A stretch of DNA of 64,000 nt, from NCBI RefSeq assembly GCF_018320785.1, contig NC_054875.1, forward strand, positions 29,765,157 through 29,829,156, in the 5' to 3' direction. The notes below the pieces were generated by a model. The model was not told where the DNA came from and ran no database searches. It saw only the letters and a program-made list of their open reading frames with translations. This stretch comes from Cheilinus undulatus. Lineage: Eukaryota > Chordata > Actinopteri > Labriformes > Labridae. Shown one piece after another: positions 46,701 to 57,977 of the stretch; within the stretch, counting starts at the first letter, position 1, and each line of letters begins with the position of its first letter. Made by a program: the position numbers and the translations under genes.

Positions 46701-49700
46701 GTCTCTTCTCAGTCTTCTTTTCAGTCATCTTTCATTGTTTCACACAAAAGGCACCATCTAAAATATACTGATGGAGGATTTAGGTTATATTTTTGAAGCA
46801 ATTGCACATCTGAAACGATCACAAAGACACGGTGAACACTTACACATGTGGGACGACAGTATAAACTATTAAAATCTTCTGACACTCCGGCAGGATCAGA
46901 CAAGACTAATGTTCATTATCAAAATTTTTTAGGGTTTTATCAGTGAAACAATTAAATTGAATTCCATGTTGATTTTTGACAGCAGTGTGTCATTTTTTCC
47001 TCTCTCTTGGGTCCTGGAAGGGGGGTGTGGGGGGTCCACTTTTCTTAGAAACATGTAGGGGGGGCTCCAAGGAAAAATGTTAGGGAGACACTGATGTAGA
47101 CAGTGTCCCCTGAAGCATTTCACAAGACTACAGTTTGATGATTAGATTAGATGCCAGTTAAATAGAAATGTTATTGCTACTAACAGTGACTGAGACAGAG
47201 AGAGCAAAGAGGTCAGAGTTCATCATCATACAGTCAGGATTCAACAGATCACAGATGCAGCTTTATACCTTAAAACCTGTTCCCAGGTCCAGATATGGCG
47301 TTAAAAGTCAAAGTGGATCAAACAAAAATGTGGTGGCAAAAATTAAAAGTGAACACCCTTTGAGAAATAGATCAAATTTCTGGAATGTCAAAGTCCAGCT
47401 TTCATCATACCATTGCGTGGATAATGGAGATTTATTTCTAGCTAAAACATGAAATATTGCACTAATAACTGAAGTAGAGGATGTTAAAACAGTTGAGTGT
47501 CTCTATACCTTAATGACAAAGTGAAAAATAAAAGTAAACTACAATATAAGAAATAAAGAATTAGCAGCCAAAATTTCCTGGGAGAGGATCCCTCGCCTCA
47601 ATTATGGCATAATATAATGGAATTGTTTGACTACCTTTCCTTTCAACGTTAATAAATGTAAATTGCCATCAGAACTATCTTAGATATTTTGTTTAGATAA
47701 CCTTTAAATACCTATTTTTAATATACAAGTAGTCCATTTAAGGGAACCAATGTATTTTTTCATTTGTCTATCTACAACTATATCTCTTGGGAAAAAAAAA
47801 AAGTACAAGGGATTGAATTTAAAAAAAATTCAATATTTGTTATAAGAGTACTTGATTAATCGGCAGAAGAATCGATAGAGTACTCGATAACAAAAAGATT
47901 TGATTACTGCAGCCCTACAATGATGCAGAGCAAAATAAGGCTCTTTTGTAATGCTAAATGATGATTACACTTGGTGATTTGATCAGACTGCGATAAAAAT
48001 CTATTCCTCCTTGTATGATTTCAGGGGGATTATTTCTCAAAGTTAAAAAGAGGGGAAACTGAGTCCTGAACTTGTCATATTTTATACTCCTTGTGACTTT
48101 AGTTAATTACTTGCATTTTTTTATCAGTTCTGCAGCAAGCAACATATTATAAGGCACCAGTTTTAACACTATTAGTTCTTTAGAGTAGAACATAAAGTGC
48201 TCTTTTTTAAAACTTGCAGTAAACTAGTCGGATGTTTGCATTATTAAATGATTGAGATCCATCATTAGATAATGGCTTCATCATTAACATCCAGGGTTAC
48301 AATGATTCTCAAGACAAAACAATTAATAACATGTATTCTAGGAACAGATCTAGTTTCTGAGCAGTGTTTTAAGTTTTAAAAAAAAAACAGTCACAGATTT
48401 ACTTACCTATAAATGATATGGCCTCTGGGAAGAACTGGGACAGGTTTTGACTCCAATGGTCCGAAATTGGAATTTGTTTGTACCTGAAGTGGCCGTCATG
48501 CTCGAACATGTTGGGGAGATTGGGTGTTACGTTCAGGATGTACTTGATGTTATATTGGCCCAGTACATCTAGGTTAGTGGAGTCTTTGGCACAGCCCAGG
48601 TAAAGGTAAGGTAAGATCTGGACAGGAAAGGCAGGCTGATTGCTGGGAACAGGGCTCTCCTCTGACTCTGTGGCACTGTTTGGCTCTCTGTCAGACTCTC
48701 CATCTGAACAATCTGAACTGATCCGGAGATTTCCAAATCCCAGGACAGACAGCGGAGGAGAGGAGCTGGGACAGGAGCTGTCGAGGAGGGTTTCACAATG
48801 CTCTGGGTACTCTGTGTGGAATTTTACAAATCCACCTGAACAGTGATAAAAACAGAAGAACTCACATAAGGATGTTTTCTCTACAAATAAAAGGGCAGTA
48901 ACTCACATAAAATGCTTTATATAAGTAAACCTGATGCAAAAAGCTGGAAGGTAGTGAGGCTGAGCTGCAAAGAAGTAGCCCCAAAAACGACCATTCATGA
49001 AATGCATGCTTGTTCCTGCTGGAGCAAAACATGGTGCGGCCATTTTGGAATTTTAATTGAGAATCTCAGTGACACACGACACACAAACTTTAAACAGCAA
49101 CAAACCAACAAGACGGAGCGAAAGTTAGCGTGTAGGTAACGTCAACGTGTAACGTATGAGTAGAGTAATAATTACTGAAAACGTTACAGCCGTGTTGTTA
49201 CGGTCAAATGTCTAAATTTATACTTGAATATCCTCTTGTTGAAAACTTTCGCTGCATCAGAGGAAACGTGTATTCCTAGAAGACCTGTAAGACTTCAATA
49301 TAACCTAACTTGTTAAATTAATTACGTAGTCACTAACAAGGACCTTCAATCATTCAACGTCCGAAAGATGTTCTAACTTTTTTGACTAAAGCGAAGGCAA
49401 ATTATAAGTTAAGCTTCACAGCAACTACACATTTGTTAAATTTCATATATATGTGGTTTAGAAATGTTTTACCTTCTAAGTAAAACGCTTGACAGCCGTC
49501 TTCCCACAGTTTTTGAAGAAGTAGACCCAAAACCGATGCTGGTGCTCCACATTCTTGCCAGTCCACGGTGCTTTCATCGTACAGGACCACCGTGTCCGTC
49601 TTGCACCGTTTTACGAACTTCTCTTTATCCTGGTGGTTGGGGATGATAGTTCTGATGGGTATGTTACCCTTTTTGAACCTCCGGAGCATCAGTCCCGGGA

Positions 49701-49842
49701 TGGCCAGGTTTATGGCGGACTCTATGTGGGACGATTCATAAAGCTCATGTGAACGGCAGTCCAGCAGGAGCAGAGAAGTGCCTCCGGACTCTAACTCGAG
49801 TTGCAGCCATTCCACGCTTTTACTCGGCGTCACATTAGACAT
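43769..49842 (-). CDS. dusp7: Dual specificity phosphatase 7 (MAPK phosphatase)
   Basis: A MAP kinase phosphatase of the ERK-selective cytoplasmic DUSP6/7/9 group. Coding exons on the minus strand are 49842-49473, 48835-48407 and 44079-43769, totalling 1110 nt (369 aa plus TGA), with GT-AG junctions in phase. The start is fixed by an in-frame TAG shortly upstream. Residues ~8-125 form the rhodanese/CH2 domain with the kinase-interaction motif [14 protein letters not shown] (Arg54-Arg55). Next is an acidic/Ser-rich linker ([14 protein letters not shown]). The catalytic domain spans ~190-336 with general acid Asp249 (PISDHWSQN) and the P-loop HCLAGISRS (catalytic Cys280). The linker ([14 protein letters not shown]), the exon-1 segment [10 protein letters not shown] and the end [18 protein letters not shown] favour DUSP7 over DUSP6. 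Human DUSP7 has a longer Gly/Ala-rich N-terminus, absent here. Confidence 0.95.
44157..44511. mobile_element. 'tagggctgggcaatt' TIR element in dusp7 intron 2
   Basis: The left end tagggctgggcaattatggc and right end gattaagtgcccagctctaa are inverted repeats. The interior is non-coding. The end structure is that of common fish MITE-like elements. Confidence 0.7.
45365..46111. mobile_element. 'tagggat' TIR element in dusp7 intron 2
   Basis: The left end tagggatctatgatactgga is inverted at the right end (gataatatcgtgcatcccta). Inner sequence has the tell-tale gccaatatctgatatgcc and tattataagccgataccaat. A minus-strand 121-codon open frame lies inside. It has no recognised domain and is probably element sequence. 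Confidence 0.6.
49473..49478 (-). other. dusp7: dusp7 exon 1 donor boundary
   Basis: Exon 1 ends CTTAGAAG on the minus strand, followed by gtaaaa at 49472-49467. The Gly codon is split after its first base, and exon 2 resumes GT GGA TTT, giving the family sequence YLEGGF. Confidence 0.9.
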
Positions 49843-49849
49843 ATCGGAC

Positions 49850-50622
49850 TCAATATCATACTACACGCGAGCACAAACACTTACTACATGATCCACCAAA
49901 CGACGATGAACTACATGACATCCGAAAAAAGAGCATTAAATGTTGCCCCGCCAGTGCATGGCGCTCCTTCTTGAGCGAAGAGATTTCCCCGTTTTCCTCT
50001 TCTCTTTTTCCATCAGTCAGTGAGTTTGACCCGCCACAGCACTCATGGAGGCCTGCAAACACTTTAATTTACTATGTACTTGTTTAAATGCGACTGGTTT
50101 ACGGTAAAGTAATGTCTGTGACAACTTCAGCTACTCTACATCGTACCAGGGTCCTCCATGCACGTTCTCGTTTTACCATTCCGATACACGGGGAGGGCTT
50201 TTTTTTAGTTGACAGTAGAGCAACTCAAGAGGGAGGAGTTTATTCCTTATGATTTAAAGCCATAGCAAAAATGTTTGATATCACTACACATCAATGGAAT
50301 TCCTTTGTCCATCATAAACATCCTAATTTCCTGTTATTTGTGATATTAAAGCAGATTTGTGATGTTTTAGATGATTGACAGTCTTCATATTTGACTTCCA
50401 CATATTTAAGATTGACTTATGCTCCACTCGACCTCATCATTAAGCTATAACATGGGTATATTTTATGCCATTTATTCTGACAAGCTATTCATACGTTACT
50501 TTTGCATAGCAATAGTATTGCATTACAGCTTGCATAATACTTTTAGGGGAGTTTTTTTTATTAGTACATGTAACAAATAAAGGAAGATTGCATTATCAGT
50601 CGTAAAATGCAGAATTATTTTC
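49850..50622. promoter_or_regulatory. dusp7: dusp7 5' UTR and upstream region
   Basis: Upstream of the dusp7 ATG on the minus strand. No TATA box was found, and the transcription start cannot be placed. Beyond about 50.25 kb the sequence becomes AT-rich with no recognised feature. Confidence 0.4.
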
Positions 50623-50953
50623 AGGGCTGTCAAAAGATTTTTAAACATGATTCATCTCAAGATTTCTGTAGTTAATTGCAATTAATTGCACCCTTTTTAT
50701 TGCATTCAAATATTCTACTGTTTTGCATTTAAAACTGTTTATGTGTCATTTTTGATCTTCCTACAGTCTTAATCTAAGGATAATGGATTTACAGTTTGGA
50801 TACTCTGTTTATGTAGGTAAACTGAAGACTTATCTACAGAAAAATGAACTTGTTATGGATTGAATAAATCCAATAATGCATGCAATTCATCAAGATAAAA
50901 AAAATAGTGCACCAATTGTAGCTCTTAGTAATCCCAATTAGATGACAGCCCTA
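50623..50953. mobile_element. 'agggctgtca' TIR element, copy 3
   Basis: Left end cagggctgtcaaaagatttt and right end attagatgacagccctag form an inverted repeat. The internal block (cctacagtcttaatctaagg ... ttacagtttggatactc) matches the 39.8-kb copy. Non-coding. Confidence 0.75.
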
Positions 50954-51344
50954 GTTATTTTAACATCATTCCTCTTGCCTAGCATATTTGAAAATGTTCT
51001 GCCCTGGAAATTTTTTAGACAAAGATTATATGATAAGTATTTTGGTTTAAAGACTAGGGCTTTCACGCTTCCACAATTCAAAATCTCAGTATGGCACTTG
51101 TAAAAGTTAAACAGCTTATGTATCACAGTAACAAAAATAGAAGACGTAGGCACCTAATACCAAGGAATTTCTTGTTTTCAGCTAACTCTAACTCTGAATT
51201 GCACAAATATGTCTGCGACATTTAAACGTTACCCATGTATCTATGCTAATAAGTCCATGTACTGGAGTTGTCATTTTTGATGGATTAATTCCTCCACAAC
51301 ACACTTTTTATTATATAGACGTAACATTGAAAAGTGAATTGTAG

Positions 51345-51632
51345 ATGGACTTGAGCTTGTATAGTGCTCTGACTACTAAAAGCACTTTTACCCTGGAGGT
51401 CACACCTATCTGTTCACACTCACCCCACATTCATAGACTGACAGAAGAGTTTGCTATAGAGTATTGACCATCAGTGTTTGCTGATCCCATTCATACGCAT
51501 CCAAACCCATTAACACGCACCGGCAAAGGAGTGGAAGCAATTGGTGTCTAGGTGACTGCCAGAACTGGGGATCAAGCCCACAACCTTCCGACTGTGGGAT
51601 GACTGACTCTACCCACTTAGCCACAGTTGCCT
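51345..51632 (-). repeat. tRNA-derived SINE, inverted copy
   Basis: On the minus strand it has the box B-like ggttgtgggcttgatcccca at about 51565-51590 and a box A-like ctgtggctaagtggg nearer the head. Its tail (gacttgagcttgtatagtgc on the plus strand) matches the repeats at 4.64 and 18.3 kb. Confidence 0.78.
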
Positions 51633-51685
51633 TGAAAAGCTTTGGGATTTTTGAGTTCTTATTATTAATACGATGGAGGTTCAGG

Positions 51686-52135
51686 TCAGGTCAGCATATG
51701 CCAGTTTGCCACGTCAACCTTGGTCCTGTACTGCTCTGGCCTCCTGATGGCCATCCTCCAGACCTGTGCCAGGTATCCTCCCAGCTGCCCCCTCCACGAC
51801 ACACACGGTCGCTCCAGGTATCTGCACCAGCCCACCGGGTCCTGGGCACCCAGTATGCAGTGAGCTGGATCAGGTGCGGAAAAGCATGTCAGGTGCGCCT
51901 GTAAAATTGTCATTTCCGTTATCAGGCAGCTGACCCTTCCCATCCTCGCTCCTCTGAGCATGTCAGCACTAGACACATAATCTTGCCAACAATACCCAAA
52001 GATGCGCTGAAGAGAAGCTGTCACAAAGGAGTCCAGTCTGCGCCTCTGGCAATCAGTCAACATCCAGGCCTCAGTAGAGTAAAGTAAGACTGGAAGGGCC
52101 AAGAATGGAAGGACTTTCTTCCAAGAACTGAACAT
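51686..52135 (-). pseudogene. Non-LTR retrotransposon C-terminal fragment
   Basis: A 149-codon open frame reads KVLPFLALPVLLYSTEAWML, RRRLDSFVTASLQRIFGYCW, SADMLRGARMGRVSCL, AQDPVGWCRYLERPCVSW and AIRRPEQYRTKVDVA. This is the region after the RT domain in fish LINE proteins (VLLYGCETWTL...RRLDSF...LRRILGY). It is the same family as the 35-36 kb relic, judging by the shared MGRVSCL/RTKVDVA parts. No RT core is present. Confidence 0.82.
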
Positions 52136-54905
52136 TTGACAACATTATTAGACACAGTACATAACCAGTACACTTTTATTAGCTATTTGAACAAAACTTG
52201 TGATATAACCACAAGTAATGGGTTATTATTCAGGATTAAATGTGAAACACAGTGTTTCAATAAAATTACACCCTCCACTTCGAAAACTAACTCTTAAAAA
52301 GTAGCCTGTAAATATAACATCTCTTCCGTGAAGTGCATACTCTGTTTTCCTTCACTTACTCTGCTCTCTACTTTGAATTGTTGATGCATTTTTCTGCAGA
52401 ACAGCAGCAGAACATTTCATTAAGGAAGTATGCTGCAATCTTTCATCATGATAATATTTATCATGAGATTGGACACACCCGTGCAATTGCTGTCCTCTTC
52501 GATTTCTATTTTTTCTAAGGTGAATTGTATCAAGGGAGGCTTTTTCTCCCTCCTTTTCCTATCTACATTGCATGGTGACTCAATATGAGATTCACAAGCA
52601 TGCTGCTGTGCATGTGCGTCTTTTCTTAGAATGCAACCACAACATTCCCATGGTTCACTAATGATGTGTATAATAATGTATTCAAATGGTGGAAGAGAGG
52701 GAGAGAGATAGAGAGGGATGCGTGCAGTGGGAATCCAGCCTTGTAGCTCATCTGTCTGTGCACGTGAGTGGGGGAGACACAGATGTGCAGAGCATCGGGA
52801 TTAACACAGAATGAGGAATTGAGCTAAAACCTGCACAAACACACACATGCACAAATGCTCTCAACCATGGACTGATCAGACACACAACAACTGGCACAAT
52901 ATCATCACCACACTACATCACAGCAGCATCGTGGCACCTGCCTCCAACAGCCAACCAGCACATGAGTGTAGGGCCCCTCATGCACAGGCTGAAACTCCAG
53001 AGATGCTGTACCTGCTCAGAACTATCACAAGAAGAAACTGAGCAGTGTTTAAAAGACAGGGGTGGATGAAGAAAATAAGGGGCAGCAATGAGGTCAACCA
53101 TTACACAAAAGAGCCCTTCAATTTTCTAACCTTTAAAATACTTTGTAGTGCAAAAATTATAATACACTTCATGAATACAAATCAAGGCTAACATGACTAA
53201 GTGTGGATCTCAAAATTTACAACCAGATTAGCCCACACAACAGGTATGGGTTTATACGTTTGAAAATGATCTAACATTCATGCTCTGAGCATCACAGCTG
53301 TGGTCACCTGACTGCTCCACTTCCACCAACACTTTGGTTACATAATTTGCTTCAAACACAAGCTCATTTTTTGTCTTTGATTTACAGGATCCCAGGTTTT
53401 TCATCTGAAGAGCCTCTTTGAGGGCTTTCACACATACCCGATAGGCACACAAACACACCGCTGTCACGTGCAGATGTACAGTGGGATGCATTCAGAGATG
53501 AGACAGATGGGAGGAGAGCTTCCTTTCCATTGATGTTTCTCTGCGTGTAGGAGTAAAGGGCTTTTTATCATCCAATTTTTGACATGATGATCAAAGGAAA
53601 GATTAAAGATGTAGAGATGTAAATCAATAAAACATTTTCATCTTGAAAGAAAATGCTCCATAAAATAACCAGGCAAATACATCAATAACAGATAAATCTG
53701 AGAGAACATTTAAAGTGCTCTACAATCTCATGTTTTGCATGTGTGCTTCATTCAAATGCCCTGTGACGCACACTGAAGCCTATTTGCTGCATTTTATTAC
53801 TACCAATATGATCTCCTATGTTATCTAGATGGAAAACACAATATCCTGCTCTCTACTGATACCATCTAGTGGTTCATGGTGAAAGCTGCTGCACCACTAT
53901 GAGTCATCTGCAAAGGAGGGAGGTTATTTGACGGAACAGCCCCACAGCTGCAAACAGGAGAGCCAGTATGCCCCCAAGTGGTGGAACTAAGAATGTCACA
54001 TGTGTTTCATGAATGAATGACCAGATGACCGCAACTCTTCCATTAAGCTGATTATACGTGAACGCCAGTTCAAAAACATCAGTGTCCTTTCGCCGAACCA
54101 GCAGAAGTGACTTTTTTCATATGCATTTCACATTGTTTAATATCACAATAATCTGATTCTAGGTTTCTCCCATCTTCCAAATAAAATATTTTCATGTGAG
54201 TGTTTTGTTTGCAGAAGATGACAATATTTCGGGCAGTGGTTTCCAACCTTTTCCCTTTACCTTAGACGATATTATGCTGTCCAACATCAGCATATTTTTA
54301 GCTGTTTCATTAACAAAACCCAAAAGAAATAGATCTACATGTTTTTCTTGCCTTTATATAAACTCTTCAATTAGGGGTTTATCATGATTTTAGTTGATAT
54401 ACAAATATAATTTTCATGTATTCATGCTCAAACCTTTCTCATCTCATTCAGCCTGCTTCTGCTCATTTGTGAAACTAACACTCTGATTTCTCTCTGAGCA
54501 CATGTTCAGAACTTTCTCCACGAGCGTACGAAATTTTCTCTTTTCACACTCAAAACTTTATGTATTTGCAAACGTATTTCTGCTCCTAAATTTCGGGCTC
54601 TTGGCTGCCCCTGTCTGGGTGTAAACATTCCATCAAAATAACTGGTGGTAAATGGGAAAGTTGGGTCATTGGGGATTTAAAAGCATAAAAAACGAAAAAC
54701 GGTATGGTTTAACAGTCATTGAGAGCCAAGGTTCAGTAGCCAGTGAGTTAAACATATGAAGTAGGACATTTCTGCAATAAGATTCACATCATAACATTAT
54801 AAAATAAAGGAATTATTTGTACAAATGAATGTCTGTTCGGACTCGCTGTCTAACTGGGCAAATGGCGCCATCTAGTGACTGGAGATGTCATAAACTGATA
54901 TCACA
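52136..54905. other. Intergenic DNA, no gene recognised
   Basis: Contains a GA-rich patch near 52690-52720 and an hAT-like end motif near 54233 (gggcagtggtttccaacctt). No supported exon. Confidence 0.45.
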
Positions 54906-56138
54906 TACATTATATTGCCAAAAGAATTCACTCACCCATCCAAATAATTAAAATCAGGTGTTTCGATCACTTCCATGTCCACAGGTGTATAAAATCAAGC
55001 ACCTAGGCATGCAGACTGTTTCTACAAACATTTGTGAAAGAATGGGTCGCTCTCAGGAGCTCAGCGAATTCCAGCGTGGTACTGTGATAGGATGCCACCT
55101 GTGCAACAATTCCAGTCCTGAAATTTCCTCACTCCTAAATATTCCAGAGTCAGCTGTCAGTGGTATTATAACAAAGTGGAAGCGATTGGGAACGACAGCA
55201 ATGAAGCAGTAGGCCATGTATAATGACGGAGCGGGGTCAGTGGATGCTGAGGCACAAAGTGTGAAGAGGTCACCAACTTTCTGCAGAGTCAATCGCTACA
55301 GACCTCCAAACTTCATGTGGCCTTCAGATTAGCTCAAGAACAGTGCATAGAGAGCTTCATGGAATGGCTTTCCATGGCCGCGCAGCTTCAGCCAAGCCAT
55401 ACATCACCAAGTGCAATGCAGAGCGTTGGATGCAGTGGTGTAAAGCATGCCGCCACTGGACTCTAGAGCAGTGGAGATGTGTTCTCTGAAATGAAGAGTT
55501 GCACTCCTTGATCTGGCAATCTGATGGATGAGTATGGGTTTGGCGGTTGCCAGGAGAATGGTATTTGTCTGACTGCACTGTACCAAGTGTAAAGTTTGGT
55601 GGAGGGGGGATTATGGTGTGGGGTTGTTTTTCAGGAGCTGGGCTTGGCCCCTTAGTTCCAGTGAGAGGAACTCTGAATGCTTCAGCATACCAGTTGGACA
55701 ATTCCATGCTCCCAACTTTGTGGGAACAGTTTGGGGATGGCCCCTTCTTGTTCCAGCATGACTGTGCACCAGTGCACAAAGCAAGGTCCATAAAGACATG
55801 GATGAGAGAGTTTGGTGTGGATGAACTTGACTGGCCTGCACAGAGTCCTGATCTCAACCAGAGAGAACACCTTAGGGATGAATTAGAGCAGAGACTGAGA
55901 GCCAGGCCTTCTCGTCCAACATCAGTGTGTGACCTCACAAATGCGCTTCTGGAAGAATGGTCAAAAATTCCCATGAACACACTCCTAAACCTTGAGCCAT
56001 CTCAGAAGAGTTGAAGCTGTTATAGCTGCAAAGGGTGGACCAACATCATATTAAACCCTATGGATTAAGAATGGGATGTCGCTTAAATTCATATGCCAGT
56101 CATGGCAAGTGAGCAAATACTTTTGGCAATTTAGTGTA
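54906..56138 (+). mobile_element. Tc1-like transposon, full length but dead
   Basis: Begins tacattatattgccaaaag and ends cttttggcaatttagtgta, inverted repeats with TA ends, 1.23 kb in all, the normal Tc1 size. The transposase is on the plus strand. The N-terminal part from 55042 (MGRSQELSEFQRGTVIG, an HTH region with ESAVSGIITKWKRLG) stops at 55210. The C-terminal part (55547-56014) has [23 protein letters not shown] (catalytic Asp) and [16 protein letters not shown] (catalytic Glu in a damaged NPIEHLW box). The first catalytic Asp lies in a stretch broken by a stop near 55490. The large minus-strand open frame (55357-55980) is antisense. Confidence 0.92.
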
Positions 56139-57667
56139 TCTTGTGTGAGGGATCTTAACATTTTAAAAAAAAGTGAATACTTAAGGCCCCACTTTACTCC
56201 TCTCTAGTTTTAGCCCAAAGCCACAGATTGCTTCTTTTACTGTCCTTTGTCATTTGAAGATAAAAACATGTCCTAAATTGTGTATTTTTAATTGTTTGAG
56301 GCACAAAACAAAAAATGTAGCGTCTGATCGTGTTGCTTCCACTGTTTTCTAATCGACCACCACTGCTGCTAGGGATTTGTTTTCACCCAAACAGGGGCGT
56401 GGTCACTCTGGAAAGCGGCTTTGCATTGCTCTTATCAACAGAAAACAGGTGTAGGGTTGACCAATCATGTTTGCTCTGCCTGTTGTTACAGGGCAGTTGT
56501 CCAGGAACGTTAAGAGTCCCAACATTCTATCGCATACACACACTTTATCTCAGTCAACTTCCAAGTCCTTTAACTCCAACTTAGCCTACTCCTACAGACT
56601 TCATTTCAGAGGGAAAACAGAGTATGAAACACTCACCTCTCCTGGATAGTCTAGTATTAGACCTGATGTGAGCAGTAGTGCCTCTGCCAAGAAGCCTGAT
56701 ACTCCACTAACACCTGATCCTGCCAATACAGCCACCTAACAAGATGTCAACAGCAACATGTTCAATAACAATAATGTTATTCATAATTACTGGCCAGACA
56801 GTTGGTCAAGGGATCAAGGGAAGCATTTTTGCTTCCAGAACAACAGGCTTACTGGCTAAGAAAAAACGCCTGGGTGCATGGTCTGATTTGTTTTTTAGAT
56901 TTATGTTTGGCTCTTCTGCTTTTCTTTGGTGAGGACAGGGCAATGGAGAGCGAGGGAAATCAGGAAAAGAAAGAGGGGGATACTGATAGAACTTGGGTTG
57001 ATTAAAAAAAAGGGGAAAAAAAGGAAAAACAGAGTTTAAAGAAGGAACCACTAACTAACAATAGCATACTTATTGATCACAAGATAATCTACGTAAAATG
57101 TTAAGTCCAGTTCTGTGATTGTGTAACACACTAAAAACACATGATTGAGGGAGGTATTGCACCTATATTTTCCATTAAAAGCAGCATTTAACTATTTAAA
57201 GTTCAATGATGATTTTGGTTGTTTGCAATCATGTGATTCGGGGGGCCCAGTAATGCCTGATGGGGGGCAGGAAGAGGACAGCCGTTAGAAATGAATGAGA
57301 ATGGAGGAAAAGTTAGTACTTTTACAATGAACATGTACACTGCAAATATCACCAGAAAAGGTGTGCACAAATTGAGCACCATCCCCACACTTTACAAAAA
57401 AGTGTTTATTACTACAGTTTAAATGATTTACCTGGCTTAGAGGCAACCAATATCTGACATCACTCTGTCCTGCAGACCTCCTAACATTTAATGTTGTCTA
57501 GTAAATGAAGGAATTCTTCAGGACTTATGTACTGAACTAAAAGGCTAGCGGGGTATACAAAACATTTAGTACTTGCAACACTTCAGCACCTAGATAGATA
57601 TGTACATTTTCTTTACCATTAAAACCTAGCAGCATCAAGAAATAATAGTTTAATATAGTCTGTGTAA
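56139..57667. other. Intergenic DNA, no gene recognised
   Basis: No exon seen. The patch at 56380-56420 (acaggggcgtggtcactctg) is a motif common in fish repeats. A G run lies at 57238-57270. Confidence 0.45.
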
Positions 57668-57867
57668 ATTGTTTATTCTTGGTGCTTAAAGCAATGGTTT
57701 AACCTCGCAACAATACCTGTTTCTAAATCAAGCTTCATATCGCATTTATTCCTGTGTTGGCTCAGCATGAGGTATGGCTTCATCTTCTCCTTTCCTATTA
57801 ATCTTGAGTCAAAATCACAACATTTTACAATGAAAACAGGAGGCTGTAATAGCACCATACCGACACA

Positions 57868-57873
57868 TTTATT
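57868..57873 (-). terminator. alas1: Candidate alas1 poly(A) signal
   Basis: AATAAA on the minus strand, about 105 nt after the alas1 stop codon. Further AATAAA copies lie at 57745-57750 and 57672-57677, so alternative 3' ends are possible. Confidence 0.5.
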
Positions 57874-57977
57874 ACTCGAAATGTGCATTCAGAACAATCA
57901 ACATACTTGAATTCAATCAATAAATAACTAAGATAGGATGAGGTAGGCTAGTAAAGGATTTAGTGTTTCACTCAACA

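Larger units (their letters stand above)
44080..48406 (-). other. dusp7: dusp7 intron 2
   Basis: 4.3-kb GT-AG intron. It contains two TIR-bounded non-coding repeats (44157-44511 and 45365-46111), a poly-T run at about 44758-44776, G-rich repeat debris (47015-47070) and the end of another repeat near 47850-47925 (gattactgcagccctac). Intron 1 (48836-49472) shows nothing notable. Confidence 0.85.

Noticed and set aside
55357-55980. 207-codon open frame on the minus strand
   Set aside because: It is exactly antisense to the Tc1 transposase, whose plus-strand motifs are recognisable.
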